Shown: positions 9,488-16,985 of the stretch, piece by piece
How positions within the stretch are numbered: the first letter of the stretch is position 1
How the letters are laid out: each line of letters opens with the position of its first letter
Source of the DNA: Alistipes sp.
GTDB taxonomy: Bacteria; Bacteroidota; Bacteroidia; Bacteroidales; Rikenellaceae
DNA length: 64,000 bases
NCBI GenBank assembly: GCA_017646625.1
Contig: JAGCMF010000030.1
Coordinates: forward strand, 37,428-101,427
Direction of reading: 5' to 3'
Notes under the pieces: generated by a model
The model's database searches: none
Told to the model about the DNA's origin: nothing
What the model saw: only the letters and a program-made list of their open reading frames with translations
Translations under genes and position numbers: made by a program

Positions 9488-9862
9488 CTACTTGATAGCG
9501 ATAGCATCAATCTCTACACGTGCGCCCATAGGCAATGCAGCAACCTGGTAGCAGATACGTGCTGGCTTCTCGTTGGGGAAGAACTCTGCGTATACGGCGT
9601 TCATGGCTGCGAAGTCTGCGATGTCGGCGAGAAGAACGGTTGTCTTTGCCACGTCGTCGAAGGTGTAGCCTGCCTCGTTGAGGATGTAGCCGAGGTTAGT
9701 GAGTGCCTGGCGTGTCTGTGCCTCAACGCCCTCTACCATTGTGCCTACAGCAGCGTCGATAGGAAGCTGACCAGAGATGTAGAGTGTTGCATCGTGTGCG
9801 ATAGCCTGTGAATAGGGACCTACGGCCTTTGGTGCCAAAGGTGAAGCGATAACTTTTTTCAT
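9488..9862 (-). CDS. ridA: RidA family enamine/imine deaminase
   Basis: 124 residues, full length for the family. The signature segments KAVGPYSQA and GARVEIDAIA are present, and Arg102 in PARICYQVA matches the catalytic arginine (Arg105 in other members). RidA hydrolyses reactive enamine and imine intermediates released by PLP enzymes and so protects other PLP enzymes in the cytoplasm. Several PLP enzymes are encoded nearby (speA, nspC, kbl), but a link is only inferred. A damaged copy of its first codons lies at about 11279-11312. Confidence 0.93.
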   Translation of the reverse strand: MKKVIASPLAPKAVGPYSQAIAHDATLYISGQLPIDAAVGTMVEGVEAQTRQALTNLGYILNEAGYTFDDVAKTTVLLADIADFAAMNAVYAEFFPNEKPARICYQVAALPMGARVEIDAIAIK

Positions 9863-9873
9863 TTTTCTATAAC

Positions 9874-9898
9874 TTTTAGTTGATTTGTATTATCTTTG
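9874..9898 (+). promoter_or_regulatory. Promoter of the META-domain lipoprotein gene
   Basis: TATCTTTG at 9891-9898 is a perfect -7 box; the upstream box is weak (TTTTAG near 9874). It lies between the divergent ridA start and the ATG at 9936. A decayed copy of this promoter is at 11279-11391. Confidence 0.6.
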
Positions 9899-9935
9899 TT
9901 CCGACTACAAATATAACTATAATTTGATAAATAAT

Positions 9936-10364
9936 ATGAAACGTGCAATTTTATTTTTCTCGATACTCCTTATTGTTGCTGTCACACTCGGTGGTTGTTG
10001 CGACTGTCGCAAGCGTTCGAAGTTAGAAAAACCCCTTGTTGGCACCACCTGGCAGCTTGTGCAACTCATGGGCACGGAGGTTGCTGCACAGGGTGATAGC
10101 TATACCCTTGTACTTCATGACAATGGCACAATATCTGGTGCTGGCGACTGCAACCGTATAACCGCAACATATACCATAACACCCTCACGTAGCTTCGTCA
10201 TCTCGAACCTTGGCGCCACACGCCGCCTATGTCCCAACCCCGACCTTGAGAATGCATACTACGACATGCTCGAGAGTGTCACACACTACGAGATGGACGC
10301 AGAGAATATGCTGTTGTTGAGTAACGGCACTTTAGTCGCCATAATGAAAGTTGTGGAACAGTAA
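9936..10364 (+). CDS. META-domain (HslJ-like) lipoprotein
   Basis: 142 residues from the ATG at 9936. An ATG-less extension upstream runs through the promoter and is rejected. The N-terminus MKRAILFFSILLIVAVTLGGC is a lipoprotein signal with Cys21 as the lipid site. The mature part follows the META/HslJ pattern: GTTWQLVQLMG, a calycin-like beta fold with NRITATYTI, and a cysteine in RRLCPNPD. Family members such as E. coli HslJ are linked to outer membrane or heat and novobiocin tolerance, with no known catalytic activity. A repeat element begins 5 bp after the stop codon. Confidence 0.88.
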   Translation: MKRAILFFSILLIVAVTLGGCCDCRKRSKLEKPLVGTTWQLVQLMGTEVAAQGDSYTLVLHDNGTISGAGDCNRITATYTITPSRSFVISNLGATRRLCPNPDLENAYYDMLESVTHYEMDAENMLLLSNGTLVAIMKVVEQ

Positions 10365-10369
10365 CAAAG

Positions 10370-10491
10370 AGAGAGTGAATAAGAAGTGTATTTTGTCGTT
10401 ACGCTTGCCCTCAAAATGCTCATTTACGCCCAGTAAACTCCGCTTTTTCGGGCTTCGCAAGCCTAAAACTACATCTTTTTATTCACTCTCT
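10370..10491. repeat. MITE-like repeat, family B, copy 1 (short)
   Basis: About 122 bp bounded by a 13-bp inverted repeat (AGAGAGTGAATAA at 10370-10382, complement at 10479-10491). The core, GCTCATTTACGCCCAGTAAACT followed by CCGCTTTTTCGGGCTTCGCAA, recurs almost unchanged in the longer copy at 22035-22355. It begins 5 bp after the stop of the META-lipoprotein gene. No coding capacity. Confidence 0.85.
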
Positions 10492-10499
10492 TATGTTAT

Positions 10500-10538
10500 G
10501 GGGACTGGCTATGTTACTTTTTAGTCAGCCCCTTTTTT
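10500..10538 (+). terminator. Intrinsic terminator after the META-lipoprotein gene
   Basis: Stem of 11 bp with one bulge and one G-T pair (10500-10511 with 10522-10532) followed by six T. Its loop and right arm resemble the terminator at 23803-23834. Confidence 0.75.
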
Positions 10539-10541
10539 ATA

Positions 10542-10615
10542 TTACTCGAGTGGCTCGAGGTATGTATAGCCATATAGCCCTGCGCGGTAGTTCGATATAA
10601 ACTCCTCGCCCTCCA
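10542..10615 (-). pseudogene. Fragment of a duplicated speA 3' end
   Basis: About 70 bp nearly identical to the last codons of the complete arginine decarboxylase gene at 11397-11470. It still encodes EEFISNYRAGLYGYTYLEPLE and a stop codon. Nothing upstream of it continues the gene; the sequence becomes unrelated after 10615. It is a remnant of a local duplication. Confidence 0.85.
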
Positions 10616-10669
10616 TCGACCCTGGGCATGCGCAATCTTCATCTCTACGATATCGTCTGGAAGTAATAA

Positions 10670-11143
10670 CTACTCATCAACGGGAGTATATAATAGTTGA
10701 ATGATAGATTTACCATCGACCGAGGGATTGTCATCAACCCAAATACGTGATTCAAGTATAGGCCCATCATTACGCTTCTTGCCTGCCGATTTCGATGTTT
10801 CGAATCTGACATTCCACGAGTTACCCCTAAACTTAATTATAAAATCTCCCGAGGTACCCCAGAATACATCTCCCAAATTGAAATAGTCTGGGTTTGGTGT
10901 ACGTCTGATGGCAAATTGCCTTGGAATCATCACACGTGTTTCATCATCAAACCTATATGTCTGACTATTATAGAAGACCACGACTTCATATATTGCATCC
11001 TCGTCGTCAGCAAGTAAATGATTACCTGTCTCATCTACAATATCAAACGTGGCATTATATTGGTAATAATCAGTTTCTACATACCTCTCGCAACCTACTA
11101 GGTTAATAACAGCAAGTACAAATAATAGATATAATCTTCTCAT
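10670..11143 (-). CDS. Small lipoprotein of unknown function
   Basis: 157 residues. The N-terminus MRRLYLLFVLAVINLVGC is a lipoprotein signal with Cys18. The rest is polar and predicted beta-rich (YNATFDIVDETGNHLL, RFDDETRVMIPRQFAIR), ending IIQLLYTPVDE. I do not recognise a family. The composition is AT-richer than the neighbouring genes. It sits between two remnants of duplicated chromosome sequence (a speA fragment on one side, ridA/META fragments on the other), so it was probably gained during a rearrangement. Reading frame, signal and length support a real gene; no promoter box is obvious. Confidence 0.7.
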   Translation of the reverse strand: MRRLYLLFVLAVINLVGCERYVETDYYQYNATFDIVDETGNHLLADDEDAIYEVVVFYNSQTYRFDDETRVMIPRQFAIRRTPNPDYFNLGDVFWGTSGDFIIKFRGNSWNVRFETSKSAGKKRNDGPILESRIWVDDNPSVDGKSIIQLLYTPVDE

Positions 11144-11278
11144 AATCGAAACTTTATTAATGTGTTAAAATATAAAAGGTTATGGCTTTAGAAATTATAC
11201 TTTATCATCTCCAATTCTGAAGAATATATGCGACCATTCGTTCCCAGCACATCTCCGTAAGAAGCCTCTATTTGACTT

Positions 11279-11391
11279 GGTGAAGCGATAACTTTTTCAT
11301 TTTTCTATAACTTAGAGTTAAAGTTCATTATCTCTCCTCTAACTACAAATATACGAAAAATTTGACAAATAATATGAAACGCACGATTTTT
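11279..11391. pseudogene. Decayed copy of the ridA/META-lipoprotein intergenic region
   Basis: These 113 bp align with 9840-9960. They contain the first codons of ridA (minus strand, one A lost, so frameshifted), the divergent promoter with its -7 box decayed to TATCTCTC, and the first codons of the META-lipoprotein gene (ATGAAACGCACGATTTT). The copy then runs directly into the 3' end of speA at 11396. Confidence 0.8.
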
Positions 11392-11396
11392 TTATA

Positions 11397-13298
11397 TTAC
11401 TCGAGAGGCTCAAGATAGGTGTAGCCATATAGCCCTGCGCGGTAGTTCGATATAAACTCTTTGCCCTCCTCGAGGCTTATGGCGCCACTCTTAACGGACT
11501 TTGCCACCCATATCTCTATTGCGCGCACCATGCGCTTATGGTCGAACTGCACATAGTCCAGCACGTCGGCAATGGTCTCGCCCTCGATAATCTTATCTAC
11601 GACATACTCGTCGCCCTTGACAGATATATGCACAGCGTTGGTGTCGCCAAAGAGGTTGTGTAGGTCGCCCAATATCTCCTGATAGGCACCCACGAGGAAT
11701 ACGCCTATGTAGTATGGTTCGCCCTCGCGTAGCTCATGCACAGGCATGTGGTGGGCATTGTTCGAGGTAGATATGAAGTTGTCAATCTTACCATCCGAGT
11801 CACATGTTATATCCTGCAGTGTCGCCGAGCATGTGGGTGGCTCGTTGAGGCGCGTGAGGGGCACTACGGGGAATATCTGGTCTATGGCCCATGAGTCGGG
11901 TAGCGACTGGAATAGTGAGAAGTTGCAGAAGTACTTGTCTGGTAGGCTGCGTGCTATGGCGCGTAGCTCCTCGGGAGCATGCTTACTCTTTCCCGCCATG
12001 GTGTTCACCTCGCGTGCTATAGACCAGAAGAGACGTTCTACGGTGGCGCGTGTAGCAAGGTCCACAAGACCTATGTTGAAGAGCTCGAGGGCATCCTCGC
12101 GTGCCTGCATTGCGTCGTGCCACTGCTCTATGAGACGACTCGGTGTTAGCTTGTTCCATATGTCGTAGAGGTCGCGCACAAGCTCGTGTGCATCAGCGCC
12201 TATTACCTCCTCCTCGCTGAAGACGGGCAGCTGTGTGCGTGCCAGCACCTCGAAGACGAGTATCGAGTGGTGCGCCGTTAGTGACCTTCCGGACTCGATG
12301 ATTATGTTGGGCTGCACAAGGTTGTTACGCTGACATATATCCACAACGGAGTATACGGCATCGTTTACATACTCCTGTATCGAGTAGTTTATGCTGTGAC
12401 CACTTATTGATGACTGTGTGCCGTCGTAGTTGACGCCGAGGCCACCTCCGATATCGACAAACTCTATGCCGTAACCACTCTTGCGCAGCTGTGCGTAGAA
12501 CTGCGTAGCCTCCTTTAGTGCGGTCTTTATGCGGCGTATGTTTGTCACCTGCGAGCCTATGTGGAAGTGTATCAGCTTGAAGCTCTCCTCTAAACCCTCG
12601 GCCTTGAGCAGTGCCAGGGCGTCTATTAGCTCCGAGGAGTTGAGTCCGAATTTCGAGATGTCACCACCCGACTCCTCCCACTTGCCACTTCCGGAGCTTG
12701 CTAACTTTATGCGTATGCCTATGTTGGGCTTAATGTTCATGCTCTTGGCGAGGCGTGCTATGGCACGTAGCTCCATCATCTTCTCCACGACAAGGAATAT
12801 CTTGCGACCCATCTTATGTGCCAGCAGTGCGAGCTTTATGTAGCTCTCATCCTTGTAGCCGTTACATATTATCAGCGAGTTGCTGTCGAAGTTCAGCGAC
12901 AATACGGCGTGTAGTTCGGGCTTCGAGCCCGCCTCGAGGCCTACGTGGTAGCTGTTGCCGTGGCTTATTAGCTCCTCAACTACGGGGCGCATCTGGTTGA
13001 CCTTTATGGGGTATACGATGTAGCTTTCGGCCTTGTAGTCGTACTCCTTTGCTGCGCGGTCGAAGCACCTCGATATCTTATCTATGCGGTTGTTCAGGAT
13101 GTCGGGGAAGCGTAGCAGCAGGGGCATAGATATGTCGTGTATCTGCAGCTCCTCGATGAGCTTCGCGAGGTCTATCGCAGGGCCCTCCTCCTTGGGTCGC
13201 ACAACGATATTACCCTCCTCATTCACCGAGAAGTAGTCCTTACCCCAACTGTTTATGTTGTATAGCTCTATGGAGTCGTCTATCTTCCACTTTCTCAT
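11397..13298 (-). CDS. speA: Biosynthetic arginine decarboxylase
   Basis: 633 residues, the usual size of the fold III (alanine racemase-like) arginine decarboxylases. Lys99 in YPIKVNQ is the PLP-binding lysine; the barrel continues with HFHIGSQ and DIGGGLGVNYDG, and the C-terminal region shows the catalytic-cysteine area CDSDGKI. The enzyme converts arginine to agmatine in the cytoplasm, the first step of this operon's pathway. It is the last gene of the unit speB-dehydrogenase-nspC-speA and follows nspC by 29 bp. A duplicated fragment of its 3' end lies at 10542-10615. Confidence 0.96.
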   Translation of the reverse strand: MRKWKIDDSIELYNINSWGKDYFSVNEEGNIVVRPKEEGPAIDLAKLIEELQIHDISMPLLLRFPDILNNRIDKISRCFDRAAKEYDYKAESYIVYPIKVNQMRPVVEELISHGNSYHVGLEAGSKPELHAVLSLNFDSNSLIICNGYKDESYIKLALLAHKMGRKIFLVVEKMMELRAIARLAKSMNIKPNIGIRIKLASSGSGKWEESGGDISKFGLNSSELIDALALLKAEGLEESFKLIHFHIGSQVTNIRRIKTALKEATQFYAQLRKSGYGIEFVDIGGGLGVNYDGTQSSISGHSINYSIQEYVNDAVYSVVDICQRNNLVQPNIIIESGRSLTAHHSILVFEVLARTQLPVFSEEEVIGADAHELVRDLYDIWNKLTPSRLIEQWHDAMQAREDALELFNIGLVDLATRATVERLFWSIAREVNTMAGKSKHAPEELRAIARSLPDKYFCNFSLFQSLPDSWAIDQIFPVVPLTRLNEPPTCSATLQDITCDSDGKIDNFISTSNNAHHMPVHELREGEPYYIGVFLVGAYQEILGDLHNLFGDTNAVHISVKGDEYVVDKIIEGETIADVLDYVQFDHKRMVRAIEIWVAKSVKSGAISLEEGKEFISNYRAGLYGYTYLEPLE

Positions 13299-13327
13299 GT
13301 CGTAGTCAATCTTTTATGTTGGGATTA

Positions 13328-14491
13328 CTATCCCATGCGTTGTTTGTAGTCGTTGTAGTTGAAGGTGCGTAGCGTGGTGAAGCCCTCCTTGTGGCTGTAT
13401 AGCACTATTGCGGGGTGTGTCACGCCGTTGAACATCGTGGTCTTGACCATCGTGTAGTGTACCATGTCGCGGAATACTATGCGTTCCCCGAGCTGTGGTG
13501 TGTGCCCATCGTCTGTTGCCCAAGCGCCGTACATGTCGCCAGCGAGGCACGAGTTACCACCCATCCACCACTCCATCTCTCCCTCCTCGGGGTCGTGCAT
13601 GCCGCGTATCGTGGGCTTGTATGGCATCTCCAAGCAGTCGGGCATGTGGCAGGCGAAGGATACGTTGAGCATCAGGGTGTTGCGACCTCCGTTGTGTACT
13701 ACATCCTCCACGCGCGCCACGAGCACTCCTGTGTCCCATGTGAAGGCGCTGCCAGGCTCGAGGATGATGCGTAGGTGTGGGTGTCGCTGCTTGAAGCGGC
13801 GTAGTATCTCTATGAGGTGCTCAACGTCGTAGTCGGCATGTGTCATAAGGTGTCCGCCGCCAAAGTTCACCCACTTGAGTGTTGCGAGGTGCCCTCCAAA
13901 CCTCTGCTCCACGGCCTGGAGTGTAGCCTCGAGGTCTGCGGGGCGCGACTCACATAGCGAGTGGAAGTGTAGCCCCTCGATACCCTCGGGCCACGTCTCT
14001 ATGTCTGCTGCACGCACGCCGAGGCGCGACTGCGGTATGCAGGGGTTGTAGAGGTCTGTGGCCACGGTGCTATACTCGGGGTTTATGCGTAGGCCACACG
14101 ATATACCTCGCGCGCGTGCTCGTTGCCCATAGCGCGCATATTGACCCAGCGAGTTGAATGTTATGTGGCTCGAGAGGTCGAGGATGTCGTCTATCTCCTC
14201 CTCGGTGTATGTCGGGGCATAGGTGTGTGCCTTAATGCCCATATGCTCCACCACGAGGCGTGCCTCGGCAAGTGAGCTTGCCGTAGCACCATCCGAGTGG
14301 CTCTTAAGCAGTGGGAAGATGTGCCATGTGGCGTTGGCCTTGAGGGCTACAATAATCTCCACGCCCGCCCTCTGGCGCACATACTCTATGCGTTCGAGGT
14401 TTAGGCGTAGCATATCCTCATGAATGACAAATGCTGGGGTGGGAACCTGTGATAGGTCCCACGCCCCAAGCATATCGTTCTTTCTTATCAT
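13328..14491 (-). CDS. nspC: Carboxynorspermidine/carboxyspermidine decarboxylase
   Basis: 387 residues. A fold III PLP decarboxylase: Lys51 in VALKANA is the cofactor lysine, HFHSLCE and NFGGGHLMTH bind the phosphate, and the substrate cysteine region is SFACHMPDCLEMPY. It decarboxylates carboxyspermidine to spermidine (or carboxynorspermidine to norspermidine), the last step of the aspartate-semialdehyde route. Its start overlaps the stop of the upstream dehydrogenase gene by 4 bp (ATGA), showing translational coupling. Confidence 0.95.
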   Translation of the reverse strand: MIRKNDMLGAWDLSQVPTPAFVIHEDMLRLNLERIEYVRQRAGVEIIVALKANATWHIFPLLKSHSDGATASSLAEARLVVEHMGIKAHTYAPTYTEEEIDDILDLSSHITFNSLGQYARYGQRARARGISCGLRINPEYSTVATDLYNPCIPQSRLGVRAADIETWPEGIEGLHFHSLCESRPADLEATLQAVEQRFGGHLATLKWVNFGGGHLMTHADYDVEHLIEILRRFKQRHPHLRIILEPGSAFTWDTGVLVARVEDVVHNGGRNTLMLNVSFACHMPDCLEMPYKPTIRGMHDPEEGEMEWWMGGNSCLAGDMYGAWATDDGHTPQLGERIVFRDMVHYTMVKTTMFNGVTHPAIVLYSHKEGFTTLRTFNYNDYKQRMG

Positions 14492-15678
14492 AACTCAAGG
14501 TCGATATCGAACTTCTCTACCCATGGCAGGCCACGTTCGCCGAGCTCCGCAAGGAATGTGTCGGGGTCGAGCTGCTCGACGTTGAATACGCCGGCACCCC
14601 TCCATATGCCACGTGCGAAGAGTGAGGCGCCGAGGGCTGCGGGGACACCTGTAGTGAAGCTCACGGCCTGTGTGCCAGTCTCGCGGTAGGCAATCTCGTG
14701 GTCGCAGTTGTTGTATATGTAGTATGTGCGCTCCTTGCCATCCTTGATGCCTCGTATGCGGCAGCCTATAGATGTCTGTCCGTGGTAGTTAGCACCCAGC
14801 GACTTGGGGTCTGGCAATACCGCCTTGAGGAACTGTATAGGCACAATCTCCACGCCGTTGTATATTATAGGGTCTATGCGTGCCATGCCTATGTTCTGTA
14901 TCACGCGTAGGTGTGTGAGGTACTCCTGGCCGAATGTCATCCAGAAGCGTGCGCGCTTGATTGTGGGGTAGTGCTTAACCAACGACTCGAGCTCCTCGTG
15001 GAAGATGAGGTATGACTCACGTTCGCCAATCTCGGGGTAGTTAAGCGGCTTGTGTATCTGGTGAGGCTCTGTCTCCACCCACTCACCATTCTCCCAGTAA
15101 CGACCCCTCTGTGTCACCTCGCGGATGTTAATCTCGGGGTTGAAGTTTGTGGCAAATGCCATGCCGTGGTTTCCGGCGTTGCAGTCCACAATGTCGAGGT
15201 AGTGAATCTCGTCGAAGTGGTGCTTGGCGGCATATGCCGTGAATATCGCCGAGACACCCGGGTCGAAGCCACAGCCGAGGATCGCCATGAGACCCTTCTC
15301 CTTGAAGCGGTCGTGGTATGCCCACTGCCAGCTATACTCGAAGTGTGCCTCATCCTTGGGCTCATAGTTTGCCGTGTCGAGGTAGTTTACGCCACACTCC
15401 AGGCAGGCATCCATGATTGTGAGGTCCTGATAGGGGAGGGCTACGTTAATTACAATGTCTGGCTGGAATGTGCGCATGAGGGCTACGAGCTCCTCCACGC
15501 TGTCGGCATCCACCTGTGCAGTCTGTATGCGGTTGCCACCTACGGCCTTCGCAATCTCGTCACACTTCGCCTTTGTGCGACTCGCCAACATAATCTCGGT
15601 AAAGGCACTATCTGCTGCAACTTTGTGTGCCACTACTGTTCCTACGCCACCGGCACCGATAATTAAAACTTTTGACAT
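14488..15678 (-). CDS. Carboxynorspermidine/carboxyspermidine dehydrogenase (saccharopine dehydrogenase fold)
   Basis: 396 residues. An N-terminal Rossmann fold starts at once (VLIIGAGGVGTVVAHK), with the catalytic domain typical of Lys1-like proteins (DPGVSAIFTAYAAKH, TFGQEYLTHLRVIQNIG). In this context it condenses putrescine with aspartate semialdehyde using NADPH to give carboxyspermidine. The same fold occurs in saccharopine dehydrogenase, but the overlap with nspC and the flanking speB and speA make the polyamine role nearly certain. It lies 56 bp after speB. Confidence 0.93.
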   Translation of the reverse strand: MSKVLIIGAGGVGTVVAHKVAADSAFTEIMLASRTKAKCDEIAKAVGGNRIQTAQVDADSVEELVALMRTFQPDIVINVALPYQDLTIMDACLECGVNYLDTANYEPKDEAHFEYSWQWAYHDRFKEKGLMAILGCGFDPGVSAIFTAYAAKHHFDEIHYLDIVDCNAGNHGMAFATNFNPEINIREVTQRGRYWENGEWVETEPHQIHKPLNYPEIGERESYLIFHEELESLVKHYPTIKRARFWMTFGQEYLTHLRVIQNIGMARIDPIIYNGVEIVPIQFLKAVLPDPKSLGANYHGQTSIGCRIRGIKDGKERTYYIYNNCDHEIAYRETGTQAVSFTTGVPAALGASLFARGIWRGAGVFNVEQLDPDTFLAELGERGLPWVEKFDIDLEL

Positions 15679-15734
15679 TTAGGTTATTAGGTTATTACTG
15701 TGCAGAGTACAGATGAGGACTCTGCGGACTCGCT

Positions 15735-16592
15735 TTATGGTTGTTTTGATGCATATAAATCTGTGAGAAACTGATATAGGAGCTTCGCCGCCAAGAAGTC
15801 CGATGCCTTGGCCGCAGGGTTGGGACACAACTCCACAATGTCTATGCCCACCACCTCGTGGTCGCGTATCACACGGCGTAGCAGTGCCACCACCTCGCGA
15901 TAGCTCAAGCCACCAGGCTCGGGTGTGCCTGTCGAGGGTAGGTAGGCGGGGTCGAAGACGTCGAGGTCGATGGTTATGTACACCCTTCTGCCCAGCTGTG
16001 CCGAGACACGTCCCTGCCAGTTTGGTTCATCCGCAATTCTGTGGGCATAGAATGTGCGCTCGGGTGTTATGTTGTGCTGCTCCTCGCGTGCCGAGCTGCG
16101 TATACCCACCTGTGTGATGTTGGGTGTTAGCTCCTTTGCGCGCGCCATCACGCACGCATGGTTACATGGTGAGCCCTCATACTCGTCACGCATGTCGCTG
16201 TGTGCGTCGAGCTGCAGTATCGAGATGTCGGGGTAGTGGTGTGCCATGGCACGGAAGGCACCTATAGATACCGAGTGTTCGCCGCCGAGGATGACGGGGA
16301 ACTTACCATCCTTGAGCATCGCCTCGACCCTACGTTCCACCTCCATGGCCATCGCCTCGGGCGATGAGCTCTCGGTCACGGGCTCGAGGGTTGCTATGCC
16401 CCGCTTGTATACCTCTGTACCTGTCTCAATGTCGTAGAATTCAAGGTTGTACGACGCCTCAAGGAGTGCCTCGGGTCCACGGTCAGCACCTTTAATCCAC
16501 GTGCTCGTGCCATCATACGGCACGGGGAGTATCGCTATTGCGGCACTCTCATAGCGCATCTGCTCATCAGTAAAATCACCAAAAGGTCGCAT
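15735..16592 (-). CDS. speB: Agmatinase (ureohydrolase family)
   Basis: 285 residues from the ATG at 16592; the codon before it is GTG and is less likely. The two-manganese site is complete: His106 (GGEHS), Asp129, His131 and Asp133 (DAHSD), and Asp209 and Asp211 (DLDVFDPA). The SGLDVD-like region and GTPEPGG follow the agmatinase pattern. The enzyme splits agmatine to putrescine and urea. It is the first gene of the polyamine operon and has its own promoter and a leader with nested hairpins. Many Bacteroidetes instead use agmatine deiminase, so the pathway here is the direct agmatinase version. Confidence 0.92.
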   Translation of the reverse strand: MRPFGDFTDEQMRYESAAIAILPVPYDGTSTWIKGADRGPEALLEASYNLEFYDIETGTEVYKRGIATLEPVTESSSPEAMAMEVERRVEAMLKDGKFPVILGGEHSVSIGAFRAMAHHYPDISILQLDAHSDMRDEYEGSPCNHACVMARAKELTPNITQVGIRSSAREEQHNITPERTFYAHRIADEPNWQGRVSAQLGRRVYITIDLDVFDPAYLPSTGTPEPGGLSYREVVALLRRVIRDHEVVGIDIVELCPNPAAKASDFLAAKLLYQFLTDLYASKQP

Positions 16593-16623
16593 CACTGTAT
16601 GTTATTTATTCTTTCCTAACTAT

Positions 16624-16698
16624 ACTCATTAAGTGTCATACGCGTTATGCCCACATATGAGGCATCCGCGGCGTATAAATATATTCATTTTAATGAGT
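16624..16698 (-). promoter_or_regulatory. Nested stem-loop leader of the polyamine operon
   Basis: Three inverted repeats sit inside one another: ACTCATTAA (16624-16632) with TTAATGAGT (16690-16698), ATACGC (16638-16643) with GCGTAT (16671-16676), and TGCC (16648-16651) with GGCA (16661-16664). All fall within the predicted 5' untranslated region of speB, between the promoter and the ATG. It could be a regulatory RNA; the function is inferred. Confidence 0.5.
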
Positions 16699-16718
16699 TA
16701 CATCTCAATTCTCGTTCG

Positions 16719-16748
16719 CAAATATAACTATTTTCTAAATGCTTACAA
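16719..16748 (-). promoter_or_regulatory. Promoter of the polyamine operon
   Basis: Minus-strand TATATTTG (16719-16726) with TTG (16746-16748) 19 nt upstream. It predicts a leader of about 115 nt before the speB ATG. Confidence 0.7.
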
Positions 16749-16884
16749 CCATTTTTGTTATTTTTTGCGATAAATACGTAGAAGTACTTATTCCATCCTT
16801 ATCCTCATCTCCCATGTCGTCGTGCCTTATGTGAGCCAATGCCATGCCGATGTTCTCTTTTTTGAATAATATGGTGTGTTATTC

Positions 16885-16915
16885 TTGTTTTTTCAGCCGA
16901 AAAATTATATCTTTG
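16885..16915 (+). promoter_or_regulatory. Promoter of kbl
   Basis: TTG (16885-16887), 20-nt spacer, TATCTTTG (16908-16915), an ideal pair. The interval 16749-16884 between the two divergent promoters shows no gene. Confidence 0.75.
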
Positions 16916-16985
16916 CTACATATTGTGAACATAAGAGGAGATATAATATCTAAATATCATACAAACAACTTAAAACATTCAGACA

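Noticed and set aside
15052-15666. A 204-codon open frame on the plus strand opposite the carboxyspermidine dehydrogenase gene
   Set aside because: It is antisense to a gene with clear homology and has the low-complexity composition of a shadow frame. The same applies to long frames opposite dnaX, the TonB receptor and priA.
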